A DNA stretch of 64,000 nucleotides from JANLYC01 sp963750495 (lineage in GTDB: Bacteria; Actinomycetota; Actinomycetes; Propionibacteriales; Nocardioidaceae): the NCBI GenBank assembly GCA_963750495.1, contig CAVVQV010000004.1, positions 186,001 to 250,000 of the forward strand, read 5' to 3'. Shown piece after piece: positions 18,420-26,888 of this stretch. The position numbers were made by a program, and so were the translations under genes. The notes below the pieces were generated by a model, which worked only from the letters and a program-made list of their open reading frames with translations, did no database searches and was not told where the DNA came from. Numbering within the stretch: position 1 is the stretch's first letter; each line of letters begins with the position of its first letter.

Positions 18420-19765
18420 GACGCCGGCCACGAGTCGTTGATCTGGGTCGTGACCTCCTCGGAGCTCTTGCCCCCAGCCCACTCGACCATGCCGGTCCAG
18501 AACGACCCGGACCCGACCTCCTTCGGCATCACGTCGGACGCGTCATAGCGGAAGACGTCTGCGCTGTACGCGATCTCCGCCATCTTGCGCGTCGTGTCGT
18601 TCGGGTAGTTCGCCTGGTCGAAGGTCGTGTGCGGCGAGAGCCACCCGCCGGCCTGCGCCCACTGCACGCCGAACTTGTCGGAGGTCAGGAACTGCATCAC
18701 CTTGATCGCGTCGGGGTCGTTGCCGTTGAACAGGGCGGCGATGTCGCCACCGCCCATGATCGGCTGTCCCGAGTAGCCACCCTCGTAGGGCGGGTAGACG
18801 AAGATACCGACGTCCTTGTCCAGGTTGGCCTGGACATCCTTGGGCAGGAACGTGGTGATGAAGTTGCCCTGACGCATCAGGAAACACTTCGGCGGGCTCT
18901 GGAAGGCCGGGTTCATCGCGTTGCCGAAGTCCTCATTCAAGACTGTCTTGACTCCGCCGTAGGTGTTCCCGCTGGCGAAGATCAGCTTGCGGTACTCGTC
19001 GAAGGACTTGACGATCTTCGGGTCGTCGAACGAGATCTCGTGGCTGACCCACTGGTCGTAGACGTCGGGTCCCCACATGCGGAGCACCAGCTCCTCGATC
19101 CAGTCGGTGCCGACCCAGCCGGTCGCCTGATCGGACCCCCACGTCATGCACCACGGCGCCGTTCCGCTGGCCTTGATCTTGTCGGCGATGCCCGCAAGCT
19201 CCTGGATCGACTTCGGCGAAGTGGAGTAACCGAGCTTGTCGTAGGCCGCCTTGGGATACCAGATGATGCTCTTGACGGCCAGGCGCATGGGGGCGCCGTA
19301 GACCCGGCCGTTGAGACGCGACGCGTCGAGGAAGCCGGGGACCAGGGTCCGGTCGAGTGTGTCGTAGTCGAGGAACGTGTCGATCGGCTGCACATTGCCC
19401 TGCGCGGCCAGCTCGAGGAGCCCACCGGGTTGCGGGAACAGACCGATGTCCGGTGCGTCTCCGGAGTTGACCTTCTGCTTCACCGTCGTGGTGAAGTCCT
19501 GGTCAGCGGTGTACTGGATGTCGATCCCGCTCGACTTCTCGAAGTCGGCGAGCGAAGCCTCGAAGTTCTTCTGCTCGTCACCGCCGAAAGCACCGAGAAC
19601 CGTGACGACCTTGTCGCCGTCCGGGCTGCCGCCGTCGACATACCCGTTGAGTCCGGCCGCACCGGCCGTCGAGGCATTGGGATCCTGCAAACACCCCGTC
19701 GTGACCATGGCCACCGCAGCCAACACACCGCCGATTGCCATCCGCTGCCTGATCGATCGCTTCAT
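18416..19765 (-). CDS. Sugar ABC transporter substrate-binding lipoprotein (AglE-like)
   Basis: The ATG at 19765 follows a strong GAGGAGG site and gives a 449-residue lipoprotein with a basic N-terminus, a hydrophobic stretch and the lipobox VTTGC. The mature protein is a cluster-B (UgpB/MalE-like) binding protein with FEKSSGIDIQYTADQDF, NSGDAPDIGLFPQPGGLLELA and a C-terminal GGWLSPH region. The resemblance to alpha-glucoside binding protein AglE is from memory of the family. As first gene of the operon it sets expression and captures the sugar outside the membrane. The alpha-galactosidase downstream points to an alpha-galactoside ligand. Confidence 0.9.
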   Translation of the reverse strand: MKRSIRQRMAIGGVLAAVAMVTTGCLQDPNASTAGAAGLNGYVDGGSPDGDKVVTVLGAFGGDEQKNFEASLADFEKSSGIDIQYTADQDFTTTVKQKVNSGDAPDIGLFPQPGGLLELAAQGNVQPIDTFLDYDTLDRTLVPGFLDASRLNGRVYGAPMRLAVKSIIWYPKAAYDKLGYSTSPKSIQELAGIADKIKASGTAPWCMTWGSDQATGWVGTDWIEELVLRMWGPDVYDQWVSHEISFDDPKIVKSFDEYRKLIFASGNTYGGVKTVLNEDFGNAMNPAFQSPPKCFLMRQGNFITTFLPKDVQANLDKDVGIFVYPPYEGGYSGQPIMGGGDIAALFNGNDPDAIKVMQFLTSDKFGVQWAQAGGWLSPHTTFDQANYPNDTTRKMAEIAYSADVFRYDASDVMPKEVGSGSFWTGMVEWAGGKSSEEVTTQINDSWPAS

Positions 19766-20037
19766 GATCCTCCTCAAGCCGGCGCCACACTCCGGACCGC
19801 GTGTGACGGCCACCACATGTCTCTGTCTATCGCGCCCGGGGTCCTGTGTCCACGGTTGACCACCTGTTGACCTTGCGTCGGATCGCGCTGCCTAAGTTTG
19901 GCGCGTGCGCGCGATTTGACGGACTCCCTGCGCCTTTGTGCGGGTGGTTCCGGTTGTGTTGTCCTGGGGAGGTGGAATGTACGGATTAGCACCCTCTCGG
20001 AGCGGCCGAACGGCCGCGAGCCGGGGAATCCCACCGG
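19766..20037. promoter_or_regulatory. Promoter region of the leftward sugar operon
   Basis: The 272-bp gap lies between the binding-protein start and the parE stop and must hold the operon promoter. No LacI- or ROK-type palindrome stands out and no regulator gene adjoins. Self-complementary CGCGTGCGCGCG near 19901 is low-complexity GC sequence. I cannot place -10 and -35 boxes with confidence. Confidence 0.4.
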
Positions 20038-22122
20038 CTACGCGTCGATGGCGTCGAGGTCGAGCTCGTACGCGCCCTGGACGATGAACTCCTTGCGCGG
20101 CGCCACGTCGTTGCCCATCAGCAGCTCGAACATCTGCTCGGCCCCGTCGGCGTCGTCGATCGTGATGCGACGCAAGGTGCGGTGGCGCGGGTCCATGGTG
20201 GTCTCGGCGAGCTGATGTGCATCCATCTCACCGAGGCCCTTGTAGCGCTGGACGGGGTCCTTCCAGCGCACGCCCTTCTTGCTGAGCTCGGCGAGCTTTC
20301 GCTGGAGCTCGTCGTCGGAGTAGGTGTAGATGTACTTGTCCATCCCCTTCTTGGGGTTGGTGAGCTCGATGCGGTGCAGCGGTGGGACCGCCGAGTAGAT
20401 CCGCTTGGCTTCGAGCAGTCCGCGCATGTGCTTGTGGAAGAGCGTCGCCAGCAGGCAGCGGATGTGCGAGCCGTCGGTGTCGGCGTCGGCCATGAAGATG
20501 ATCTTGCCGTAACGCGCCTGCTCGAGGTCGAACGTGCGACCGCTGCCGGCTCCGACGACCTGGATGATCGACGCGCACTCGGCGTTCTGCAGCATCTCAC
20601 CGGCCGACTTCTTCTGCGTGTTGAGGATCTTGCCCCGGATCGGCAGCAGTGCCTGGTACTCCGAGTCGCGGGCCAGCTTGGCGGTGCCGAGCGCGGAGTC
20701 TCCCTCGACGATGAACAGCTCGCTGCGCTCGACGTCGTTGCTGCGACAGTCGGCGAGCTTCGCGGGCAGTGCGCTGGACTCGAGCGCGTTCTTGCGACGC
20801 TGGGTGTCGCGCTGCTGGCGCGCCGCGACGCGGGTCCGGGCCGCGCTGACGACTTTCTCGAGCAGGGCGCGGGCCTGCGGCTTCTGGCCCTTCTTGTTCG
20901 ACGTGAGGAACGCCTTGAGCTCCGACGCGACGATCTTGCTCACGATGCGCTGAGCCGCCGGGGTGCCGAGGACCTCCTTGGTCTGCCCTTCGAACTGCGG
21001 CTCGGCGAGCCGGACCGTCACGACAGCGGTCAGCCCCTCGAGCACATCGTCCTTCAGCAGGTCGGACTCGCCTGCCTTCATCAGGCCCCGTGTCTGGCGG
21101 ACCACGTCGTTGAAGGTCTTGGTGAGGGCGCGCTCGAAACCGGAGACGTGGGTGCCGCCCTTCGGGGTGGCGATCACGTTGACGAAGGACCTCACCTCGG
21201 TGTCGTAACCCTGTCCCCACCTCAGCGCGACGTCGACGCCGAGCTCCCGGTCGACGTCCTGCGGCGTCATGTGCCCCTGCTCGTCGAGCACCGGCACGGT
21301 CTCGGTGAAGTGCTCGACCCCCTGCAACCGCAGGATGTCGGTGACCTTCTCGTCGGTGGCCAGGTATTCGCAGAACTCGCCGATGCCCCCGTCGTGGCGG
21401 AACGTCTCCTCGATGACCTCGTCACCGCGTTCGTCACGGATGGCGATCGCCAGCCCCGGCACGATGAACGACGTCTGCCTAGCGCGGGTGGCCAGCTCGT
21501 CGTAGGTATAGGTCGCGTCAGAGGTGAAGATCTGGCGGTCCGGCCAGAACCTGATGCGAGTGCCCGAGACTCCCTTCTTGACCCTCCCGACCTTGGTCAG
21601 GCTCGCCGGCTTCGGCGTGAAGTCTGCCGACGCTCCGTCGCCGGAGAAGACGCCCGGCACACCGCGCTGGAAGGACATGCTCCAGGCGGCCGGGCTGCGG
21701 TCGACGACGACGTCGAGCCGGGCGGACAGTGCGTTGACCACGGAGGCGCCGACGCCGTGCAGACCACCTGTGGCGACGTACGAGCCGCCACCGAACTTGC
21801 CGCCGGCGTGCAGCTTGGTGAACACGACCTCGACTCCGGAAAGACCGGTCTTGGGTTCGAGGTCGACGGGAATCCCTCGGCCGTCATCGCGCACCTCGAC
21901 GGACCCGTCGGCGTACAGCACGACGTCGATGCGGTGGCAGACCCCGGCCAGGGCCTCGTCGACCCCGTTGTCGATGATCTCCCACACACAGTGCATGAGC
22001 CCACGGGTGTCGGTTGAACCGATGTACATTCCGGGTCGTTTGCGGACGGCTTCGAGACCCTCGAGGACCAGCAGGTGACGGGCGTTGTACGACGCATCGA
22101 CGGCAGAGCCTCGGGTGGGCAC
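20038..22122 (-). CDS. parE: DNA topoisomerase IV subunit B (ParE; GyrB-like)
   Basis: A GTG at 22122 just after AAGGAG gives a 694-residue ATPase subunit. GHKL motifs (EIIDNGVDEALAG, DDGRGIPVD, GLHGVGASVVNALS), the transducer domain and the Toprim domain (EGDSALGTAKLARD, MADADTDGSHIRCLL) are all present, ending in KGLGEMDAHQLAETTMDP. With ParC it forms topoisomerase IV, which unlinks daughter chromosomes. It has no long GyrB insertion. Its closeness to sigA (28169) and separation from parC by about 12 kb parallels the parY-hrdB-parX region of Streptomyces, which supports topoisomerase IV rather than gyrase. Longer upstream starts exist but are not supported by a ribosome site. Confidence 0.93.
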   Translation of the reverse strand: MPTRGSAVDASYNARHLLVLEGLEAVRKRPGMYIGSTDTRGLMHCVWEIIDNGVDEALAGVCHRIDVVLYADGSVEVRDDGRGIPVDLEPKTGLSGVEVVFTKLHAGGKFGGGSYVATGGLHGVGASVVNALSARLDVVVDRSPAAWSMSFQRGVPGVFSGDGASADFTPKPASLTKVGRVKKGVSGTRIRFWPDRQIFTSDATYTYDELATRARQTSFIVPGLAIAIRDERGDEVIEETFRHDGGIGEFCEYLATDEKVTDILRLQGVEHFTETVPVLDEQGHMTPQDVDRELGVDVALRWGQGYDTEVRSFVNVIATPKGGTHVSGFERALTKTFNDVVRQTRGLMKAGESDLLKDDVLEGLTAVVTVRLAEPQFEGQTKEVLGTPAAQRIVSKIVASELKAFLTSNKKGQKPQARALLEKVVSAARTRVAARQQRDTQRRKNALESSALPAKLADCRSNDVERSELFIVEGDSALGTAKLARDSEYQALLPIRGKILNTQKKSAGEMLQNAECASIIQVVGAGSGRTFDLEQARYGKIIFMADADTDGSHIRCLLATLFHKHMRGLLEAKRIYSAVPPLHRIELTNPKKGMDKYIYTYSDDELQRKLAELSKKGVRWKDPVQRYKGLGEMDAHQLAETTMDPRHRTLRRITIDDADGAEQMFELLMGNDVAPRKEFIVQGAYELDLDAIDA

Positions 22123-22621
22123 GGAACTCCTTACGGCGCTGTGGAAAAGACAACGGACAAGCTCGTGGAGCACTGGACCGATCCTCGACCGGCACGCTGA
22201 CAACAGTCACGTCCCAGCGTCCGGATCCGTCTGTCAGGAACGATACCGGGGACCCACCGGCACCCCCGGCCACCACGCCGCAGAACGGGTGATGAGAGGG
22301 GGTCCGTGACGGTCCGTGCCGATGCGTGCACCCAGACGGACAAAGGGTGTCAACCGTTCGGGCTATTTCCCCGACACGCGGCCACAATTTGGATACTTCT
22401 CCCACGGATGGCACCGTGAAAGGTCCACCATGCGTCGTAAGGTCAAATGCACCATCAGACGACCGGAACCATCCAAGATCGACGCGGCGTCGAATCATCA
22501 ACATCGCAAGATCCGGCACAGCAGTGATCTCAGCAAGCGGTAGGCGGCAAAGCTCGGAATACCGGCCCTGGTTGAATGGTTGTTCCCGGTTGAGTCGCCA
22601 AGAGAACGAGAAGAGGCCCAC
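22123..22621. other. Long divergent intergenic region between parE and the DUF7455 gene
   Basis: This 499-bp stretch has no convincing gene. From about 22350 to 22620 it is clearly more A/T-rich than its surroundings, with runs such as CCACAATTTGGATACTTC and GGTTGAATGGTTGTTC, as expected of promoters for two divergent genes. One small frame (22430-22543, 37 residues, very basic, preceded by AAAGG) is present but its codon third positions are not GC-rich. A short leader RNA for the DUF7455 gene would also fit. Confidence 0.5.
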
Positions 22622-22852
22622 GTGACCACAGCCGTTGCACCAAGCCCGCAGTTCACCGCGCTCGACCGCTGTGACCGTTGCGGAGCTCAGGCATACGTGC
22701 GCGTCGAGCTCACCAGTGGTGGAGAGCTTCTGTTCTGCGCCCACCACGCGCGAGAGCACGCCGAGAAGCTGCAAGCCATCGCCGCCTCGATCCACGACGA
22801 GACCGGCCAGCTGGCCCAGACGCCGAGCACCGCTCCGGACGAGGAGCTCTGA
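22622..22852 (+). CDS. DUF7455 small zinc-ribbon-like protein
   Basis: The GTG at 22622 follows GAGAAGAGG and gives a 76-residue protein. CDRCGAQAYV and FCAHHAREHAEKL supply a CxxC...CxxH set that probably binds zinc, followed by an acidic tail. It is an actinobacterial family of unknown function that is often found close to the principal sigma factor gene, as here (sigA at 28169). Its small size and long A/T-rich upstream region suggest strong, regulated expression. Confidence 0.85.
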   Translation: MTTAVAPSPQFTALDRCDRCGAQAYVRVELTSGGELLFCAHHAREHAEKLQAIAASIHDETGQLAQTPSTAPDEEL

Positions 22853-23002
22853 CCCACAGACAGGCGCGTCCTATCACTCCGCGCTGATCGAGGGCACCCC
22901 GCCCATCCAGACATGCAGTGGCGGCCACCGACAGGTGGTCGCCACTTCTGCGTTCGGGGAAGCCTCCGGCGATGCCGCGCAAACCCTTGGTCGGCCCTCT
23001 GG

Positions 23003-23974
23003 TCAGTCCGGCATCATGTGCAGGCGTACGACGGTGCCGCTGGCGAACACCCTGATCTGCACGAGATCGCAGAGCTGGTTGACCATCCACAGTCCGCGCC
23101 GGCCCAGGCTGTCCGGGAGCGGTTCCTCACGCCCGACGAGTGGGTCGTCGAGCTGGCCCCGGTCGCGGAACTCGCAGACGACCCGGCCTTCCTCAGACCA
23201 CACTCGGAAGACTCCGCCGCCCCCACCGTGAACCACGCTGTTGGTGGCTACCTCGCTGACCGCCAGCACCAGGTCGTAGCTGCGGTCGCGGCTGAGCCCG
23301 GCTACCGCGGCCGCTGACGTGACAAGGCTGCGCACGGCGTGCAGGTCGTCCAGCCCGAACGCCATCTCGCGCAGCGGACCCGCCGGTTCAGGAAGCGGCG
23401 TGTCCAGGTGCGTCCGGGCCAGCTGTTCGATGCCCGCTGACTGGTCCGGTCGAACGGAGCCGTTCTGCTTCACCAGGGGATGACTGCGAGTCGCCTCGAA
23501 CAGCACCCGCTCAGGAAGCGCGCTGACGTCATACGGGCAGAGGAGCGTGAGCGCCGGCCACGTGGTCCCGGTGAAGGCAACGTTGAGCAGGGCCTCGTGG
23601 CGTTGGCACTCAGCCAGCTCAGCGGTGCTCCGGCCCGCCCAGATAGGTTCTCCGATGCCGCGAATGGCCGTCGCCGAACCGTCGTGCCGGACGACGAAGT
23701 CCCGCCACGCCGGGATGATCCGGGCCGGGTTTCGTCCCAGCACCGCCATGTCGGCGAACTCCACCTGGTCGGCTCGTGCGCCGAGCTCCGCACGCAACAG
23801 TGCGATCTTGTCCTTGTCCACTGCGACGAGCACCGGTTCGCCGGCGTCGATGCCGTCGCGGATGAACGGGGCCGTCACCCGGAGGAAGTCGCGCTCGCCC
23901 TCGTAGAGCAAGGCCCCGTGGTGAAACCCCGTCGCGATCGCGTCGGACGGCCTCGTCTCCGAGTGCAGGGCCAT
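23003..23974 (-). CDS. MEDS sensor domain plus RsbW-like ATPase regulator
   Basis: The 323-residue protein starts with a MEDS domain (residues about 15-170: HHGALLYEGERDFLRVTAPFIRDGIDAGEPVLVAV), a likely small-molecule or redox sensor named from DcmR-type proteins. A histidine-kinase-like ATPase domain of the anti-sigma type follows (about 205-320), with the N box LVLAVSEVATNSVVHGG and FRDRGQLDDPLVG and GRRGLWMVNQL as G boxes. No phospho-acceptor histidine domain is seen. Such Actinobacteria-wide proteins are thought to control sigma-factor or anti-anti-sigma switches. No partner STAS gene adjoins it. The start at 23974 has only a weak ribosome site. Confidence 0.87.
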   Translation of the reverse strand: MALHSETRPSDAIATGFHHGALLYEGERDFLRVTAPFIRDGIDAGEPVLVAVDKDKIALLRAELGARADQVEFADMAVLGRNPARIIPAWRDFVVRHDGSATAIRGIGEPIWAGRSTAELAECQRHEALLNVAFTGTTWPALTLLCPYDVSALPERVLFEATRSHPLVKQNGSVRPDQSAGIEQLARTHLDTPLPEPAGPLREMAFGLDDLHAVRSLVTSAAAVAGLSRDRSYDLVLAVSEVATNSVVHGGGGGVFRVWSEEGRVVCEFRDRGQLDDPLVGREEPLPDSLGRRGLWMVNQLCDLVQIRVFASGTVVRLHMMPD

Positions 23975-24140
23975 AGCGCGAATCGTAGTGACTTTCAGCC
24001 GTCACGAACGAAAAAGGTTCCATGTATCACGCAGCGTCACCTCCCAGACCGCGCTACCCGGGCATACCAACACTGACCTGGCCCTGGATCCGGCACACAG
24101 CTGCCGGGCGGCTGTCGGAACGAGGTAGTTGGATCACGGT

Positions 24141-24527
24141 ATGACCGTGCGATGGCAGTGCATCTGCGTCAACACCACCGACCCTCGACGACTGGCGTCC
24201 TTCTGGGCGCAGGTGCTGGGCTGGCGAACGACTTACGACGAACCTGACGAGGTCGCTCTCGAACCGCCGGCCGGCAGCCCCGAGGACGGCGTTTCGCCCG
24301 ACCTGCTCTTCCTGAAGGTGCCGGAGGAGAAATCGGGGATCAACCGTCTCCACATCGACCTCCGACCGGACGACCGCGACACCGAGGTCCATCGGCTGCT
24401 GGCGCTGGGTGCTACCCGCGCCGATGTGGGCCAGGGGCCAGACGTCACGTGGGTCGTGCTGGCCGACCCTGACGGCAACGAGTTCTGCGTCCTGCGCGCG
24501 CTGACACCCGAGGAGCTCGCTTCCTGA
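24141..24527 (+). CDS. VOC family protein (glyoxalase-like)
   Basis: From ATG 24141 this 128-residue protein has the betaalphabetabetabeta halves of the vicinal-oxygen-chelate fold: CICVNTTDPRRLASFWAQVLGWRTTYDE and INRLHIDLRPDDRDTEVHRLLALGATRADVG, ending WVVLADPDGNEFCVL. The metal-site His (LHIDL) and Glu (NEFCVL) are kept. Such small actinobacterial proteins are usually of unknown substrate. A TTG twelve bases upstream is in frame and nearer a GAGG, so the start is uncertain by four residues. Confidence 0.83.
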   Translation: MTVRWQCICVNTTDPRRLASFWAQVLGWRTTYDEPDEVALEPPAGSPEDGVSPDLLFLKVPEEKSGINRLHIDLRPDDRDTEVHRLLALGATRADVGQGPDVTWVVLADPDGNEFCVLRALTPEELAS

Positions 24528-24537
24528 CGCACAACGC

Positions 24538-24876
24538 TCACTCAACGCAGAACTCATTGCCTCCCGGGTCCTGCATGACGACGAGGTCGTCCCCGCCCCT
24601 GATGACGGTGGCACCGAGGTCGACCAGTCGGACGACCTCGGCAGCGATGGTGCCCGGGGCGCGCAAATCGAAGTGCAGCCGGTTCTTGGCCGTCTTGGGT
24701 TCCGGGACGCGCACGAACCACATGTTCGGCCCACCCCAGCCCGCGGCCTCGACGAACGCCTTCTCGGCTGTGGAGTCCTCGTCGACGTTCGAGCCGAGCG
24801 CAGCCGCCCAGAACGACGCGATCGACAGCGGATCCGCACAGTCGAAGGTCACACTCTTGATATAGCTCGCAATCAT
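24538..24876 (-). CDS. VOC family protein (glyoxalase-like)
   Basis: This 112-residue VOC protein has VTFDCADPLSIASFWAAALGSN and KNRLHFDLRAPGTIAAEVVRLVDLGATVIRGGDD, with the ending VVMQDPGGNEFCVE. It resembles its convergent neighbour at 24141-24527, so the pair may be an old duplication turned inwards. The start overlaps the Nudix stop by ATGA (24873-24876), which couples their translation. Substrate unknown. Confidence 0.84.
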   Translation of the reverse strand: MIASYIKSVTFDCADPLSIASFWAAALGSNVDEDSTAEKAFVEAAGWGGPNMWFVRVPEPKTAKNRLHFDLRAPGTIAAEVVRLVDLGATVIRGGDDLVVMQDPGGNEFCVE

Positions 24877-25358
24877 CGGTTCAGCCTAGGGATGAGCTTG
24901 CACACCTGCGGCCAGGCGTCGGCGAACCCTGGGTGCAGCGGCAGGTGGGCCACCTCGTCCAGCCCGACCCACGTCAGCCCTTGCTGTTCACCCACCAGGA
25001 CGGGCTCCGTCATACCGACACTGAGCTCGGCCCACGCGACGATCGTCGTGTAGCTCCAGCCGCCGTGGTCGTCCACAAGCCTCGTCAGCTCGCGGGCACC
25101 GGTCAGGTCGAGCCCGGTCTCTTCCGCCACCTCACGCATGGCGGCGTCCCACGCGCTCTCGCCAGGGTGGATCGCCCCACCGGGAACCGACCAGGTGTTC
25201 CCGTGGTGAACCCAGTCGGCACGATGCTGGAGCAGGACGTCGGAGCGGGGCGCTCCTTCTTCCGTCGCACGACGGGTGAGGAGGAGGCCGGCCGCCCCGA
25301 GCGAGCCCCAGTGCCGATGACCCAACGAGCAGCGAGCCCACCGGTTGCTGTCGTGCAT
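24873..25358 (-). CDS. Nudix hydrolase
   Basis: The 161-residue protein contains a complete Nudix box (GGAIHPGESAWDAAMREVAEETGLD) with the catalytic REVAEE core. Such enzymes hydrolyse nucleoside diphosphates linked to another group. An N-terminal GHRHWGSLGAAGLLLTRR and late LTWVGLDEVAHLPLHPGF resemble MutT/8-oxo-dGTPase-like proteins common in Actinobacteria. It is followed by a VOC gene with a 4-bp overlap. The true substrate is not visible in sequence. Confidence 0.87.
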   Translation of the reverse strand: MHDSNRWARCSLGHRHWGSLGAAGLLLTRRATEEGAPRSDVLLQHRADWVHHGNTWSVPGGAIHPGESAWDAAMREVAEETGLDLTGARELTRLVDDHGGWSYTTIVAWAELSVGMTEPVLVGEQQGLTWVGLDEVAHLPLHPGFADAWPQVCKLIPRLNR

Positions 25359-25775
25359 GCCTCGACGCTACCGCTGCCGGCGGTTCGAACCAGGTCAAGA
25401 GGCGCGAACCAGCACGGGCAGCCCGGAGTCGCAAACGGCGTGTCCACTTTCGTACCGGGGAACACGGTGTCACTGTTGAAGAAGCTCCCGTGCAGCCACA
25501 CCCCCCAGGTGTGCGGGAGTCAGCCTCACCGGTCGACCCCTCCCTTGGAAGTACCGACCGGTGAGGCGCTGGGGGGACGGTCGAATGACGTGGCGATGCC
25601 ACCAGCGGCAGCTCCGAGACGCCACGGCGCGTGTCAGAGCGTCGGCATTACGACACTGACGGTGACACCGATTGGCTGACTCGCCAGGTTCGTCATGGTT
25701 GCATGTCTAATGTCTGCCCCAACGGGGTCTTTCAAGACTCCTCTGCCCGCCTATCGGCGCCGCTAGCCTGACCCG
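25359..25775. other. Divergent intergenic region with a long inverted repeat
   Basis: This 417-bp gap between the Nudix gene and a rightward hypothetical gene shows no coding frame of good quality. It contains a perfect 13-bp inverted repeat at 25523-25567, listed separately, and a smaller GCCCC-AAC-GGGGTC hairpin near 25715 followed by TTTC. Promoters for both genes must lie here, but I cannot fix boxes with confidence. Confidence 0.5.
25523..25567. repeat. 13-bp perfect inverted repeat, 19-nt loop
   Basis: GCCTCACCGGTCG (25523-25535) is repeated in inverse as CGACCGGTGAGGC (25555-25567). The 19-nt loop and the place between divergent genes are unusual for an intrinsic terminator. It could be a leftover terminator of a lost gene, an RNA hairpin of an unannotated transcript, or a protein site. 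Confidence 0.65.
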
Positions 25776-26462
25776 GTGAGTCGGTGGTCATCTCTCCGTG
25801 GCGGCAACGTGGTCATCGGTCTGTCGTGGGGTCTGGTCGGCTATCTGCTCGCCTGGGGAGCCGGCGTCCTGATCTGCATCGCCGACGCCGCCGGCACCCG
25901 CAGCCGCTTGCCACCGCCCGCGTCCTGGCAGATGCGGTTGATCTTCGTTGCTGTCGCAGTGTGCGTCGGCGGGGTCGCCGGAGTGGCGTCGCGTCACTGG
26001 GGCGACGCCAGGGAAGGCGCGTGGGTCGCCGGCCGGTTCGCAATGGTGGCCGTCATGATCGCGACCGTTCCCGCCTTCCTCCTGGGGATCGTTCACGAAG
26101 GGGAGTTCGTCGCGCGCCTGCCACCCGGGGCCGACAACGCAACCTCGCTTCGGTACGGCCACGAGGCCTGCAACTGGCTGGCCGCCCAACGGTGGGGCCG
26201 CTCCCCAGGACCGGAGCGGATGGCGAAGCGGCGCATCAGGCCGGTGGCCAACGCCGTCTGGACGCCGCCGGAGAGTGAGGGCCAGCTGACCAGCTCGGCG
26301 AGGCGGCTCGAGGTCTACTACGTCGAACACGTGGACGAGATGACGCAAGGGCCGCTGACCAAGGATGACCGCGCCCGCGTGAGGTTCACCGCCCTGGCCT
26401 GGATGGAGCTGTGTCCCTTCCAGCTGTGGGTCCACCACTCTGTCGCGGGAAAGAGCGGGTAG
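25776..26462 (+). CDS. Hypothetical membrane protein
   Basis: The GTG at 25776 gives 228 residues. Three hydrophobic segments (about 10-33, 51-70 and 88-108) precede a soluble C-terminal half of about 115 residues with HEACNWLAAQRWGRSPGPERMAKRRI and VYYVEHVDEMTQGPLTKDDRARVRFTALAWMELCPFQLWVH. I recognise no family. The C-terminal half has short helical segments and conserved-looking Trp/Cys positions but no catalytic motif. Codon third positions are GC-rich, so it is likely a real gene. Confidence 0.65.
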   Translation: MSRWSSLRGGNVVIGLSWGLVGYLLAWGAGVLICIADAAGTRSRLPPPASWQMRLIFVAVAVCVGGVAGVASRHWGDAREGAWVAGRFAMVAVMIATVPAFLLGIVHEGEFVARLPPGADNATSLRYGHEACNWLAAQRWGRSPGPERMAKRRIRPVANAVWTPPESEGQLTSSARRLEVYYVEHVDEMTQGPLTKDDRARVRFTALAWMELCPFQLWVHHSVAGKSG

Positions 26463-26496
26463 GGCGTCCCCGCGGTTTCGGACCGGACGGTCGGGG

Positions 26497-26697
26497 TCAC
26501 GCGTCGTGCGGTCCCGCTTCGGCCTCATCGATCCCGATGACCACCGGGCTGTGGGCCAGGAGCTGATCGATCTCGTCGGACGTCAGGGGCCCGCTGCGGC
26601 CGCGCGCCTCGATGGTGAGCCGCGTCAGCAACGCGATCTCCTCGAGCCGCTGCGGATCCTGGCGCGGATCGGCGGCGGTCCCTGGCTGGTCAGCCAC
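26497..26697 (-). CDS. Small hypothetical protein
   Basis: A GTG at 26697 preceded by GAGGTGAT opens a 66-residue frame: an acidic, hydrophilic protein with a likely helical middle (RLEEIALLTRLTIEARG) and SDEIDQLLAHSPVVIG. It has no membrane segment or metal motif. I recognise no family, but base composition by codon position and the ribosome site support it. It converges on the membrane protein gene. Confidence 0.5.
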   Translation of the reverse strand: MADQPGTAADPRQDPQRLEEIALLTRLTIEARGRSGPLTSDEIDQLLAHSPVVIGIDEAEAGPHDA

Positions 26698-26888
26698 GCA
26701 TCACCTCGTCTCCCGCTCCTGGTCACAGCGCCTTCCGAGATGACCTGCGCGACGGGCTCCCCTGGCCACGAGCTCCCCTGGGGCCTGTCGGGCCATCCAC
26801 CCGGTTGCCGGAAGCCTACGCCCGTGGCGCCCCTCGAGGTGCAAAGACAGGCTCGACGCCTTCTGACGAATGCCCCGCGCGCGCCCAG

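Noticed and set aside
22430..22543. A 37-codon frame (MRRKVKCTIRRPEPSK...) with AAAGG upstream
   Set aside because: Its third codon positions are not GC-rich and the peptide is merely very basic. It is likely chance in an A/T-richer promoter region, though a translated leader cannot be excluded.
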